NCBI GenBank assembly: GCA_903893945.1
Contig: CAITOF010000062.1
Span: forward strand, 1-45,415
DNA from: an uncultured Oxalobacteraceae bacterium
GTDB lineage: Bacteria; Pseudomonadota; Gammaproteobacteria; Burkholderiales; Burkholderiaceae_D
Direction: 5' to 3'
Length of the DNA stretch: 45,415 bases
Shown here: positions 1 to 9,223 of the stretch, piece by piece
Layout of the letters: each line of letters begins with the position of its first letter
Numbering within the stretch: the stretch's first letter is position 1
The notes under the pieces: model-generated
What the model saw: only the letters and a program-made list of their open reading frames with translations
Databases searched by the model: none
Told to the model about the DNA's origin: nothing
Position numbers and translations under genes: made by a program

Positions 1-242
1 GGAAAGCCAGCCTTGTCGGCAATCGCAAACACAAATTCACGAAATGCCCGCGGGGTCATGCCCGTATAACCACCGAACTGGTTCACCTGGTTGGAGGTCG
101 CTTCAATCAATACGGGACCCGTACCATTCAGTCCGTCCAGAAACGCCGCTTCAATAACGACAGGATGGGCTGAACACACCGAATACAGCCCGACGGCGCT
201 TCCGGATTTGTGATGTTGTACCAGGTCAAGCAGCAGCTTCAT
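1..242 (-). CDS. gatZ: D-tagatose-1,6-bisphosphate aldolase subunit GatZ (N-terminal part, runs off the window)
   Basis: Only the first 80 codons are present; the gene continues beyond the left edge. The translation has the GatZ/KbaZ family start, with [11 protein letters not shown] near residue 20 and [17 protein letters not shown] near residues 48-64. Of the two E. coli paralogues it resembles GatZ more than KbaZ, because it has [14 protein letters not shown] followed by [11 protein letters not shown]. In the known family this subunit stabilises the class II aldolase GatY/KbaY, which splits tagatose-1,6-bisphosphate into DHAP and glyceraldehyde-3-phosphate. Some organisms carry the Z subunit without an adjacent Y. 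It is the last visible gene of the run that starts with the TonB receptor at 5356, 47 bp after the permease gene. This links the locus to galactose, galactitol or N-acetylgalactosamine catabolism. Whether GatY follows cannot be seen. Confidence 0.88.
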   Translation of the reverse strand, partial: MKLLLDLVQHHKSGSAVGLYSVCSAHPVVIEAAFLDGLNGTGPVLIEATSNQVNQFGGYTGMTPRAFREFVFAIADKAGF

Positions 243-289
243 TTCAATTCCTGTTTCATGTTAAACAATCGCGCGGGTTACGAACCGGA

Positions 290-1189
290 TTACACATAGG
301 GCGCTTCCACTTTTGCTGATTCTTCCGGCTGGAGAGCCAGCAACAGCGCAGCAGCCAGCGACAGGATAATTCCGGTCAACTTTATTCCGTCAGGCATGGT
401 CGCGACCAGCGCCATTGAAATTACCGTTGTCAGCAGGGGCGCACCGGCATTTACCAGGGGAGACACCACCAGTGCCTTTCCGTAGCGAAAAGCATACACC
501 AGCGTCAAAGCCCCAATCGCGTTTAAAATCTGTGTTGCAGCCGCCAGTCCCGGCCCCTGCAGGCCCCAATTTACCGGTACCGAAAAATCCGTCAGGTAAA
601 GGGCAGCCGGTATGAACATCAGCCCGGTGATCATCATGTAGAAAAAAATGCTTTCTGCCTCCATGGTGGCATTGGCCAATTTGATGAAATAGCCCTGCAG
701 ACCCCACGCTACCAGTACAAAAATCGACAATGCAAACCAGATACCCAATCGCTGGGGCTCGTTTGCACTGTGGTAGTCAAACAATGGCAAGGCGCAAATG
801 GCCAGTACGATACCTATCATGCCAAACTTGCCGGTACGCTCGCCCAGAAACAGAAATGACAGCACGATTGTTATGACAGGCGACATGGCAATAATCGGAA
901 ATATCAGATAGGTCGGCCCCTGTTTCACTGCATAAAACAGTATCATCTGGCCACCCGCCCCCAATATGCCTATCACCATGCCTAACATGACAGACCTTCT
1001 GTCCCTGGCCAATTTCCAATTGACGCGTTTCATGGCGATCAAGGCAGGAGGTATCATGGTCAAGGACCAAACCACATAAATCAGCGTTTCGGAAAATCCA
1101 TGTTCAGTCGGCAGTCCGGCAAATGCACCCCACACACCCCATAATATCGTTGTCAGTAAAGCATAAAATAACCAGGCTGGCATTTTCAT
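290..1189 (-). CDS. DMT/EamA-family membrane transporter
   Basis: The 299-aa protein is almost entirely hydrophobic, with about ten predicted membrane helices arranged as two EamA repeats (roughly residues 5-135 and 150-290). The first helix ends in LWGVWGAFAG and the first repeat closes with SPVITIVLSFLFLGERTGK, which is the classic end of an EamA repeat. Family members export or import small metabolites across the inner membrane; the substrate cannot be read from sequence. It lies between a GH27 alpha-galactosidase and a GatZ-type subunit on the same strand, with gaps of 61 and 47 bp. I therefore infer a role in moving galactose or a derivative, but this is context only. Two in-frame ATGs two codons apart (1189 and 1183) are both possible starts. 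Confidence 0.85.
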   Translation of the reverse strand: MKMPAWLFYALLTTILWGVWGAFAGLPTEHGFSETLIYVVWSLTMIPPALIAMKRVNWKLARDRRSVMLGMVIGILGAGGQMILFYAVKQGPTYLIFPIIAMSPVITIVLSFLFLGERTGKFGMIGIVLAICALPLFDYHSANEPQRLGIWFALSIFVLVAWGLQGYFIKLANATMEAESIFFYMMITGLMFIPAALYLTDFSVPVNWGLQGPGLAAATQILNAIGALTLVYAFRYGKALVVSPLVNAGAPLLTTVISMALVATMPDGIKLTGIILSLAAALLLALQPEESAKVEAPYV

Positions 1190-1250
1190 CGTGTTGTCCC
1201 GTCTATGTGTAACTTCGTCAAAAATGAATCGTCTGCGTGCATCACCCGTC

Positions 1251-2525
1251 TCACCTGTCTGCTTTTATTTCGCTGATGCGAAAAACACGCGCTTCATGGC
1301 TGATGACTTCAGCGGTGTAGGGAATGTCATAGATCCCGAGGTCCTTATGCCGCCACAGATCACGGACCTGATACCTGGTCCACGGCAGGTTAAAGTCTTT
1401 ATGAACATTGAAGGTCATATCTGCCGTCGGACTGCCGCGATTCAGTAATGCCACGGCCATACTCCCGTCCGCCAGTTCTTTGGCAAACACTTCCAGACCG
1501 CCCGCACTTCTGACACGCTGTGCGGGCTTGCCCAAGGGGTCCTGATTCAGGGCGATGATTTCAGTATTGGTTAGCGTTTCCAGCGTATCGCTGTCTAGAT
1601 GACGCAGATCCGCACTGGCCAGCAGCGGCGAATTTACCATCGCCCATAAACTGAAGTGCGTGCGGTATTCAACATTGGACGCGCCTGCGCCGACCAGGTC
1701 GGCGCTTTTTCCCTTCAGGCCGACCACCATCATGTCGTAATCATTCCAGTGCCCCGGACCGGCATATTTTTCCAGCCCAACGCCACGATCGATCATATCA
1801 AGGATATCGAAGTAGTATCCCTCACGGTTTCCCGGGTAATCAAAATCGTCCGAAATGTCCTGCCCGATGCGCCAGTGATTGATTCCCAGACCGGCCGCCC
1901 ATTCCCAGATGTCCGACCAGCCGCAATGACAGGCATGAAACACGATGCCGTGCTTTTGCGCCAGAAGTGCTTTTGACATGGTGCCAAAAATCGCCTGCAC
2001 CACGGCTTTGGGTGCATCTTTATGTGAGCAGCAGCTGTCATATTTAAGGTGATCAATTCCCCAGGACGCAAAAAGAGCCGCGTCCTCTTTTTCATGTCCT
2101 TCACTGCCGGTATATCCTGCACAGGTCATTTGACCGGGACCGGAGTAAATACCCAATTTCAGTCCTTTGCTGTGCGCATAATCGCTCAGGTACCGGATCC
2201 CGTGCGGAAATTTGACCGGATCCGCTTCCAGAGGATGATCACGCCGGTTTCCCTTGTAATGCTGCCAGCCATCGTCCAGATTAATGTATTGATAACCGGC
2301 GTCACGCATGCCATTGGTGGCCATCGCATCGATGGTTTCCATCAACAGCGTTTCATTGATGTTTTCGGCAAAATTGTTCCAGCTGCTCCACCCCATGGGC
2401 GGTGTTAATGCCAACCCGTTGCTTGTTACCTTCTGCTCGGTCGCGACGGCAGCCGGGGCGCCACCACCGGTCGCCGCACAGGTGAGTGAAAAACAGAAAA
2501 ATAGTAGAGCCGCTCTGATCCGCAT
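1251..2525 (-). CDS. Secreted alpha-galactosidase, glycoside hydrolase family 27
   Basis: The protein opens its catalytic domain with the GH27 signature LTPPMGWSSWNNF and continues with YINLDDGWQ. The expected nucleophile aspartate lies in HLKYDSCC (Asp163 from this start) and the acid/base aspartate lies in the QDISDDF segment (around 226-227). A C-terminal beta-sandwich tail follows, giving about 424 aa, typical for a bacterial GH27. A hydrophobic stretch AALLFFCFSLTCAA near the N-terminus indicates Sec export; the cysteine does not fit a good lipobox. I prefer the ATG at 2525 because AAGG lies 5 nt upstream. A start at 2552 would overlap the receptor stop codon and has no clear ribosome site. 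The family cleaves terminal alpha-1,6-galactose, as in melibiose, raffinose or galactomannan side chains. It follows the TonB receptor directly, so the two are probably co-transcribed. Confidence 0.93.
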   Translation of the reverse strand: MRIRAALLFFCFSLTCAATGGGAPAAVATEQKVTSNGLALTPPMGWSSWNNFAENINETLLMETIDAMATNGMRDAGYQYINLDDGWQHYKGNRRDHPLEADPVKFPHGIRYLSDYAHSKGLKLGIYSGPGQMTCAGYTGSEGHEKEDAALFASWGIDHLKYDSCCSHKDAPKAVVQAIFGTMSKALLAQKHGIVFHACHCGWSDIWEWAAGLGINHWRIGQDISDDFDYPGNREGYYFDILDMIDRGVGLEKYAGPGHWNDYDMMVVGLKGKSADLVGAGASNVEYRTHFSLWAMVNSPLLASADLRHLDSDTLETLTNTEIIALNQDPLGKPAQRVRSAGGLEVFAKELADGSMAVALLNRGSPTADMTFNVHKDFNLPWTRYQVRDLWRHKDLGIYDIPYTAEVISHEARVFRISEIKADR

Positions 2526-2545
2526 ACCTGCCTTACAATGGCGAA

Positions 2546-5356
2546 TTACCATTTGAAACTGATACCTGCCGTATAACTTCGTCCGTAGGCAGTAAATCCA
2601 TACAATGCATCCGGACGTCCCAAATCTGCTTTATAGACCGAATTGGTCAGATTTTTTCCTTCTACGTAAATTTTGACCTGCTTGTTGATTTCATACGATG
2701 CCTGCGCAGTAACCCAGGTAAAGGAATCGTTATAGCTATCCCATTGGGGCACTTCGGTGGTGTTGTTATACAAATAGCGCGCAGTATAGTCCCAGACAAC
2801 GTTAGCGCTATACGGGCCAGCCTCATACAGGACCCCTAACGCAACAGTGGTCGGTGCCACGCCGGGGATTGTGCTGTTCCTGGTAAATTGGGCAGTGACA
2901 CCAAATCCATTTTCAAATAAATGCTGCAATCCGATTTCAACACCGTTGACATCGCCGGTTGCCCCATTGGCTGGCTGTTGAATGGCGTACAGGTGTCCTG
3001 GCACACCGATATTGACGCCATCGATCGTTTCGGTCGTAATGTCATCCCTGATTTTTTTCCCGAATAGCGCCATAGTCAACGCTGATTTGGGCTGGTAATA
3101 CCACTCAAGAGAAATGTCGCCTTGTGTGGCCTTAATCGGTTTCAGATTGGCATTGCCGGAATAATAGAGTTCATAAATGCGGTTGATTGTTCCGTCAGTC
3201 ACTGTGGGCGCCAACTGATTCAGCGCAGGTCGGGCGATGGTTTCCGCCGCACCCAGCCGCAGTTGCAGTGTTTTGGTGAGCCAGGTACTGAAGTTTGCCG
3301 ACGGCAAGGGAACGACATACGAACCATCGGCAGTCAGTGGCTCAGGTGTACTGTATGTCACCTGAGGCGCAGATGTGGCAATATTGGGAGTCGGGTCATA
3401 GACAGAAAGGATATTGTCAACCGCGGTGGACGCGGTGGTCGTTGTTCTGACCAGACGTAATCCAATATTACCCGACCACCGGTCACCGCCCAGAACCGCC
3501 TCTGCATAGGCCGATAGGGTATTTTCCGATACGGCATAAGAATTAACGGCATTGTATTGTGGCAGCGTGTTGGCGAATTCGTACAGGGTGCCGGGAGCCA
3601 CGCCCGGTTGCGTGTTCGGCGTACCATTCAGTTTCTGTAATCCGGCCAGGTAAGCAGGAATATTAAATGCTGCAAACGTCATCGGGAAACTGCCCCCCGC
3701 TCCCTTCATGAAATTGGGCAGCGTCATGGTACTGACGACATTGGCACCCAGTGACCCGAACGTGATGTTACTTCCATATAAATTGCCATATTGATTCGAT
3801 CCACCGGTCCAGTCATTACTGATGTCGTTTCGCGATTTAACGCGGCGTGTCGCACCTGCACCGAAATCGATGCGCTCCAGCACGCCGGCATCCAGTGACA
3901 ACGAGGCGTCAATTGTGCCGCCGGTAACCGTGTCATCGATACTGTAACCACTCAAGCCCGCGTAATGCGGATTCCAGTAATTGTTACCCAACTGCCCAGC
4001 AGCCAGCGCCGTGGCATAATCCATTCCATTCGGTAAGGTCACCGCCAAATTGGGAAGCGCGTTATTATTATCCTTCCAGGTTAAGGTATTGTTTCCACCC
4101 AGTCCGGCAACTACAAACGTGTCTGTTCCACCTTCGGGACGTTTTGCCCTGGATTGATATAAATCGGTGGTCAGTTTCAATTCGTTGGTTGGGCGCCAGA
4201 CAGCATTCAAACCAACCATGCCGGTGTTTACAACCCGATTCTGGGTAATATTTGCAATTTCCGGTACAAAATTACTGACGGTCATTCCTGTGATCAATCC
4301 GTTGTTAACCGTAACATTCGACCAATTTCTCTGCCAGTCAGGGTAAAACGCCTCGTTATAACCGACTTGCGGATCATTCAAGCGTGTAAACAGCGCGTCT
4401 GCCGTAACGGTCAACTCGTTTGACGGTCTCCATTGCCAGGTCCCTGACACTGCATCGCGTTTTTTATCATCCAGAATGGAGCCGAAGGCGATGCAGCAAT
4501 GCGCGACCACACTTTGTCCATTTCCTGTCAGTGGCCAGGTTCCGGGGTTATAAATATCGTAGGTGTTGTAATTCATGCTGTCGGTTCGCAGTTTCGAATC
4601 CGAAAGCACCAGTCCTACCAGAAACCCCATTTTCTGGTCGTCGGTGGTTGTGCTGTAAACCCCGGAAATTTTCTGTCCTTTCAAAAGCGACATATCGTTA
4701 TAGTTTTCTTCCGCACGAAAAGCCGCATGCGTTCCCGGCGTTTCTAACGGCCTGGCCGTTTTCAAATTTACCGTGCCGCCAATACTGCCTTCGATTGCCG
4801 ATGCCTGTGACGACTTTAATACATCGGCACCCGAAATAACGTCCGAAGGCAACACGTCAAAGGCAAAATCACGCCCGTCGTCGTCCGTCGCCATAATCCG
4901 GTTATTCAGCGTCACGATGTTGTAAGCAGCGCCAAGTCCACGAACACTGATATGTAACCCTTCGCCGCCGGTCTGCCTGTCCACAATGGTGACGCCCGTA
5001 ATATGGCTCAGGGAATCAGCAACGTCATCATCAGGAAATTTCCCCAATTCAGTAGCGGAGATCGAATCCATGACAATGTCGGCATTTTTTTTTGCTTCAA
5101 GAGAGCGGGCAAGACTTGCGCGAGCGCCCTGCACGACAACCACTTCAACGCCCGGATCCTCCTTATTGGTGACCTTAGGGTCGAGGACCGGGTCTGAACT
5201 GACAACCGGTCCGGTTTGCTGCACCTGCTGTTTCGATGATGTCGATTCGGGGGAGTTCGCGCTTTCCTGATCATTCAGGTCTGAACCTGCATTCGCCACA
5301 TTCATTACCGCCAATGCCAGCTGTACAGACACCGCTAACAGCGTTTTTTTAAACAT
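2546..5356 (-). CDS. TonB-dependent outer-membrane receptor, probable oligosaccharide importer
   Basis: This is a 936-aa receptor with a signal peptide ending around ANA (residues 21-23). A polar spacer of about 45 residues follows, then a TonB-box-like EVVVVQGARASL and a plug domain (about 75-200) with ISVRGLG and GSIGGTVNLKTARP. A long beta-barrel ends in SYTAGISFKW with the terminal aromatic residue expected for barrel insertion. The plug sequence (SATELGKFPDDDVADSL) resembles the Xanthomonas/Caulobacter TonB receptor subfamily, many of which import plant or algal glycans. AAGGGG precedes the ATG. The GH27 gene begins at the receptor stop codon and the permease and GatZ genes follow, so a galactoside ligand is likely; that is inference. 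No TonB-ExbB-ExbD genes are in the window. Confidence 0.93.
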   Translation of the reverse strand: MFKKTLLAVSVQLALAVMNVANAGSDLNDQESANSPESTSSKQQVQQTGPVVSSDPVLDPKVTNKEDPGVEVVVVQGARASLARSLEAKKNADIVMDSISATELGKFPDDDVADSLSHITGVTIVDRQTGGEGLHISVRGLGAAYNIVTLNNRIMATDDDGRDFAFDVLPSDVISGADVLKSSQASAIEGSIGGTVNLKTARPLETPGTHAAFRAEENYNDMSLLKGQKISGVYSTTTDDQKMGFLVGLVLSDSKLRTDSMNYNTYDIYNPGTWPLTGNGQSVVAHCCIAFGSILDDKKRDAVSGTWQWRPSNELTVTADALFTRLNDPQVGYNEAFYPDWQRNWSNVTVNNGLITGMTVSNFVPEIANITQNRVVNTGMVGLNAVWRPTNELKLTTDLYQSRAKRPEGGTDTFVVAGLGGNNTLTWKDNNNALPNLAVTLPNGMDYATALAAGQLGNNYWNPHYAGLSGYSIDDTVTGGTIDASLSLDAGVLERIDFGAGATRRVKSRNDISNDWTGGSNQYGNLYGSNITFGSLGANVVSTMTLPNFMKGAGGSFPMTFAAFNIPAYLAGLQKLNGTPNTQPGVAPGTLYEFANTLPQYNAVNSYAVSENTLSAYAEAVLGGDRWSGNIGLRLVRTTTTASTAVDNILSVYDPTPNIATSAPQVTYSTPEPLTADGSYVVPLPSANFSTWLTKTLQLRLGAAETIARPALNQLAPTVTDGTINRIYELYYSGNANLKPIKATQGDISLEWYYQPKSALTMALFGKKIRDDITTETIDGVNIGVPGHLYAIQQPANGATGDVNGVEIGLQHLFENGFGVTAQFTRNSTIPGVAPTTVALGVLYEAGPYSANVVWDYTARYLYNNTTEVPQWDSYNDSFTWVTAQASYEINKQVKIYVEGKNLTNSVYKADLGRPDALYGFTAYGRSYTAGISFKW

Positions 5357-5790
5357 ATCATTATCCCCTTGTCATTTTTCGAATAACCACCTGTCAGCAC
5401 CTGTACACACGACACAAAATCGAATTGCAACCCAACAACAGCAAGCCACAACTTTCGAATATTGTTGAATTCAGTAAATACTAAGTAATAACGAAAGATA
5501 ACGCAAGAATAATTTAGGCCAATTGGCAAAATTTAACCTTGCAACCTGGGGAATGGGCTTTTTTGGGCGGAAAACCATTTATATCAATAACAAACGAAAC
5601 TTTCATTTTCTTTTAAAACTAGGTTGACATTCACCAAGGCCGCCTATATTCTTTGCAAATCGATCAAAAACAACCGAAAGACTTTAGAACGAAATTTTTC
5701 GGAATTTAACGCAAGCCTGGTTAACTATAATTCAATCCCACTTCCTGTGATCATGGTGCAAACTTGACCTCAAAAATTAAAAGGATTCCA
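5357..5790. other. Divergent intergenic region between the TonB receptor and the repeat lipoprotein
   Basis: This 434-bp AT-rich gap must hold the promoters of both divergent genes. No RNA gene or credible small ORF is visible. Short GAAA/TTTC tracts recur, for example ACGAAACTTTCATTTTCTTTT near 5594-5614 and GAACGAAATTTTTCGG near 5686-5702, and could be regulator binding sites. A promoter candidate for the rightward gene is listed separately. No regulator gene for the galactoside locus is adjacent. Confidence 0.5.
5624..5650 (+). promoter_or_regulatory. Candidate sigma-70 promoter for the repeat lipoprotein
   Basis: A perfect TTGACA (5624-5629) is followed after only 15 bp by TATATT (5645-5650). 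The short spacer is suboptimal. A second option is the perfect TATAAT at 5726-5731, which lacks a good -35 box. The first would give a leader of about 130 nt, the second about 53 nt. Sequence match only. Confidence 0.4.
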
Positions 5791-7002
5791 ATGAAACATT
5801 CGACACGAAAAGGGTTGATTTCATTAACAGCCATTTCCTCCCTGGTCGCTGGTTGCGGTGGCGGTACGGGCACACAACAATCGATCCCGAATTCACCCGT
5901 TGTTGTTACCCCAAACACGGGAACAGAATCCGTTCTGTATTCGTTTGGTGCGGCACCGGATGGTCAGAGTTCCTGGGCGCAATTGACAAAAGGCGTGGAT
6001 GGCAATTTATATGGCGTCACTTATTCCGGTGGCGCGAATGGTCTGGGTACATTTTTCCGGGTGACGCCGGCCGGCGTCGAACAGGTACTGTATTCTTTCG
6101 GCAGCAACAGTGCCGATGCTCAACAACCCGTCTCGGCTGTGATTCAGGCCAACGATGGTAATTTCTATGGAACAACGCCTACGGGCGGTGCCAACGGCAG
6201 CGGCGCAGCCTACATGATCACACCCTCGGGCACTGAAACCGTTATTTATTCGTTTGGAAATGGCGCAACAGATGGTACAGCACCCTACGCTTCGCTCGTG
6301 CAGGGCACGGACAACAAGTTATATGGCGTCACCAGCGCAGGAGGCGCCAACAGTGCCGGCACGGTTTTCAATCTGACGCTGGCCGGCACAGAATCAGTAC
6401 TTTATTCATTTGACCCAACCACAACCGATGGCACCGGGCCGGTTTCTGCACTGATACAAGGTATCGATGGCAACTTCTATGGCACGGCACCTGCCGGTGG
6501 TGCAAATCTGAATGGTGCCGTGTACAGCATTACGCCTGGCGGCATCGAGACGGTCATTTATTCATTTAATCCACCGCCGGACGGCACGTATCCATTCGCG
6601 GCATTGGTCCAGGATTCACAGGGCAATTTTTACGGCGACACGTACTCAGGCGGAACGCTTTATGGCGGTGTTGTATTTAAAATTGATACCTCAGGCAATG
6701 AATCCGTACTGTATTCATTTGGCACAAACACCAACGATGCGTCTGACACCAAGGCGCCCCTGATACTGGCAAGCGACGGTTACCTGTACGGCACATCGAC
6801 TCGTGGCGGTGAAAACGGTAACGGCGCCATCTTCCGGATCACGACGGCGGGCATTGAAACCCCGTTATATTCGTTCAGCAGCGCAACCACCGGACAATTT
6901 CCCTATGCCACGTTGACCGAGGGTACCGGTGGTCTGTTTTATGGAACAACCATTTCAGGTGGCACGAACGGATTTGGCGTCATCTACAGTTACACGCCAT
7001 AA
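5791..7002 (+). CDS. Lipoprotein of seven GloVer-type tandem repeats, probable beta-propeller
   Basis: The ATG at 5791 has AAAGG six bases upstream; a TTG at 5764 is an inferior alternative. The 403-aa product has a lipoprotein signal with lipobox LVAGC (Cys22), so it should be anchored in the outer or inner membrane facing the periplasm or outside. From residue 46 to the end there are seven repeats of 51-52 residues. Each begins with ES/ETVLYSF, carries a central NFYGTT and a GGANG motif, and closes with a hydrophobic strand such as FRVTPAG. This matches the GloVer (Gloeobacter/Verrucomicrobia) repeat family. Seven four-stranded units are what a seven-bladed propeller would need; this structure is inference. 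The function of the family is not established. It is divergent from the TonB receptor, which may suggest glycan or ligand binding. Confidence 0.85.
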   Translation: MKHSTRKGLISLTAISSLVAGCGGGTGTQQSIPNSPVVVTPNTGTESVLYSFGAAPDGQSSWAQLTKGVDGNLYGVTYSGGANGLGTFFRVTPAGVEQVLYSFGSNSADAQQPVSAVIQANDGNFYGTTPTGGANGSGAAYMITPSGTETVIYSFGNGATDGTAPYASLVQGTDNKLYGVTSAGGANSAGTVFNLTLAGTESVLYSFDPTTTDGTGPVSALIQGIDGNFYGTAPAGGANLNGAVYSITPGGIETVIYSFNPPPDGTYPFAALVQDSQGNFYGDTYSGGTLYGGVVFKIDTSGNESVLYSFGTNTNDASDTKAPLILASDGYLYGTSTRGGENGNGAIFRITTAGIETPLYSFSSATTGQFPYATLTEGTGGLFYGTTISGGTNGFGVIYSYTP

Positions 7003-7013
7003 CCCGCTCATCC

Positions 7014-7045
7014 GGTAGAGCAGTCCTTCTGCCCTACCCCATTTT
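7014..7045 (+). terminator. Hairpin between convergent genes, possible terminator
   Basis: GGTAGAGCAG (7014-7023) can pair with CTGCCCTACC (7029-7038) around a five-base loop, with one A-C mismatch. An ATTTTTC tract follows two bases later. It sits just after the repeat lipoprotein and before the converging lipA end, so it probably ends the rightward transcript. Confidence 0.6.
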
Positions 7046-7122
7046 TCAGATCAGGCTGACAAACCCGGCGCAGTGAATAACGCCCGTGACGGCCTGACCA
7101 ACTTCAACGAGACCCGGATTAC

Positions 7123-8100
7123 CTATTTTCCGGTCCTGAATTCGCCTTTGGCCTGCAGGTCGGCGTGATACGAAGACCGTACCATGGGTCCGGAGGCAAC
7201 CTGCTGAAACCCGATCTCCAATGCGTACAATCGCAACTCGTCGAATTCTTCCGGTGGCACATAGCGCTTGACGGACAAATGATGTTTGCTGGGTTGCAGG
7301 TATTGTCCGAGGGTCAGCATGGTCACTCCGTGGGCGCGCAGGTCTTTGAGCACCTCGTGAATTTCCGGAATCGCTTCACCCAGCCCCAACATCAGACCGG
7401 ATTTCGTCGGCACGTCCGGATTCTGTTCTCCGAACTGTTTTAACAGGTTTAACGAATAGTGGTAATCCGAGCCGGGGCGCGCTTCCTTGTATAACCTTGG
7501 AATGGTTTCGAGGTTATGGTTAAACACATCCGGTAAATCCCTGTTTAAAATCGGCAGTGCCACGTCCATGCGTCCGCGGAAGTCCGGCGTTAGCACTTCG
7601 ATTTTGGTCCCGGGCGTGATGTCCCGTATTGCGCGTATGCATTCGGCAAAATGCGTCGCGCCACCGTCCAGCAAATCATCCCGGTCGACCGAGGTAATAA
7701 CCACGTAACGCAGTCCCATTTCTTTGACCGTTTTGGCCAGATTGGCGGGTTCATCAGCATCGAGCGGATTGGGACGTCCGTGGCCGACATCACAGAACGG
7801 ACAGCGCCGGGTGCAGATGTCGCCCATAATCATGAAAGTGGCCGTGCCACCTTTAAAACACTCGCCCAGATTCGGGCAACGGGCTTCTTCACAGACCGTG
7901 TGCAATTTATTTTCCCGCAATATTGATTTGATGCGCGCGACCTCTTCGGTACCGGTGAATTCACCACGTATCCAGCTGGGCTTGCGTAGCAGTTGGGAAG
8001 GTTCTGTCGGTACCACTTTAATCGGAATACGCGCCATTTTTTCTGCGCCGCGCAATTTCACGCCGGCAACCGCTTTAACCGCTTTTTTTTCTGAATCCAT
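7123..8100 (-). CDS. lipA: Lipoyl synthase LipA
   Basis: This 325-aa radical-SAM enzyme inserts two sulfurs into the octanoyl chain of lipoyl-dependent enzymes. Both iron-sulfur cluster motifs are intact. The auxiliary cluster is C-X4-C-X5-C in [12 protein letters not shown] (Cys70, 75, 81) and the radical-SAM cluster is CTRRCPFC (Cys96, 100, 103). The C-terminal RSSYHA supplies the conserved serine that ligates the auxiliary cluster. The start at 8100 has AAGG four bases upstream and the total length is normal. It lies 25 bp after aroC on the same strand and is likely co-transcribed. The usual partner lipB is not in the window, so the gene is separated from its common neighbour here. Confidence 0.97.
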   Translation of the reverse strand: MDSEKKAVKAVAGVKLRGAEKMARIPIKVVPTEPSQLLRKPSWIRGEFTGTEEVARIKSILRENKLHTVCEEARCPNLGECFKGGTATFMIMGDICTRRCPFCDVGHGRPNPLDADEPANLAKTVKEMGLRYVVITSVDRDDLLDGGATHFAECIRAIRDITPGTKIEVLTPDFRGRMDVALPILNRDLPDVFNHNLETIPRLYKEARPGSDYHYSLNLLKQFGEQNPDVPTKSGLMLGLGEAIPEIHEVLKDLRAHGVTMLTLGQYLQPSKHHLSVKRYVPPEEFDELRLYALEIGFQQVASGPMVRSSYHADLQAKGEFRTGK

Positions 8101-8125
8101 TATCCTTAAATCCTTTTTACCTGTG

Positions 8126-9223
8126 TTATCTGGCTATGTCCGGCGTTGACGTCTGGACGTCGGCACACTGGGCCCGATGTCGTAAAGCATGATCCATTAA
8201 CACCAGTGCCAGCATCGCTTCGGCGATGGGTGTGGCCCGAATTCCAACGCACGGATCGTGGCGCCCCAGGGTCTGTACCACGCTGGCCTGCCCACGCTGA
8301 TCGATTGAATGTCGTGGCGTACGGATTGACGAGGTGGGTTTGACTGCCATTGAAACGGTAATATCCTGCCCACTCGATATGCCGCCCAAGATGCCACCTG
8401 CGTTATTGCCCACGAAACCCTGCGGCGTCAGCTCGTCGCCGTGCTGGGATCCTTTTTGCGTCACGGACGCAAAGCCGGCCCCGATTTCCACGCCTTTTAC
8501 CGCGTTGATACCCATCATGGCATAGGCAATGTCGGCATCCAGTCTGTCGTAAATCGGCTCACCCAATCCAACCGGCACACGATGCGCCACCACATTGATC
8601 CGCGCACCGATAGAATCTCCCTGTTTGCGTAACCCGTCCATGTACGTTTCCAGACGGGATATCACGGCGGCATCGTCGGTGGCCGCGAAAAAAGGGTTGT
8701 TGTGGACGAATTCCCAATCGCTGAAAGGAACCGCTATTTCTCCCAGTTGACTCATGTAACCGCGGACCCATGTACCGTATTTTTCAAACAACCATTTTTT
8801 GGCAATGGCCCCCGCACCCACCGCAGGAGCAGTCAGTCGCGCAGATGAACGGCCACCACCGCGGTGATCACGAATGCCGTATTTCTGCCAATACGTGTAA
8901 TCAGCGTGTCCGGGCCGGAAAGTGTCGACAATATTGCCATAATCCTTGCTGCGCTGATCTTCGTTGCGGATGAGTAAGGTTATCGGCGTCCCTGTCGTTT
9001 TTCCGTCATACACCCCAGATAAAATCTGGACCGTATCGGATTCTTGCCGCTGCGTAACATGTCGTGAGGTGCCCGGTTTGCGGCGATCCAGATCAGGCTG
9101 TATGTCAGCCTCGGACAGAGCCATTCCAGGCGGACAGCCATCGATAACGCAACCAATCGCCGGTCCGTGCGACTCGCCAAAGGTAGTCACTGAAAATAAC
9201 GTGCCGAAAGTATTACCTGACAT
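8126..9223 (-). CDS. aroC: Chorismate synthase AroC
   Basis: The 365-aa product catalyses the last step of the shikimate pathway, converting EPSP to chorismate with reduced FMN. Diagnostic stretches are present: the N-terminal [19 protein letters not shown], the central [16 protein letters not shown] and the C-terminal RTPRHSID. Length and residue order match the family, with a slightly long polar C-terminus. It is the first gene of a two-gene leftward run with lipA. The 304-bp upstream gap to the divergent signalling gene must contain its promoter. Confidence 0.97.
   Translation of the reverse strand: MSGNTFGTLFSVTTFGESHGPAIGCVIDGCPPGMALSEADIQPDLDRRKPGTSRHVTQRQESDTVQILSGVYDGKTTGTPITLLIRNEDQRSKDYGNIVDTFRPGHADYTYWQKYGIRDHRGGGRSSARLTAPAVGAGAIAKKWLFEKYGTWVRGYMSQLGEIAVPFSDWEFVHNNPFFAATDDAAVISRLETYMDGLRKQGDSIGARINVVAHRVPVGLGEPIYDRLDADIAYAMMGINAVKGVEIGAGFASVTQKGSQHGDELTPQGFVGNNAGGILGGISSGQDITVSMAVKPTSSIRTPRHSIDQRGQASVVQTLGRHDPCVGIRATPIAEAMLALVLMDHALRHRAQCADVQTSTPDIAR

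Noticed and set aside
5764..5790. TTG start that would lengthen the repeat lipoprotein by nine residues
   Set aside because: The ATG at 5791 has a good AAAGG ribosome site and gives a standard lipoprotein signal peptide.
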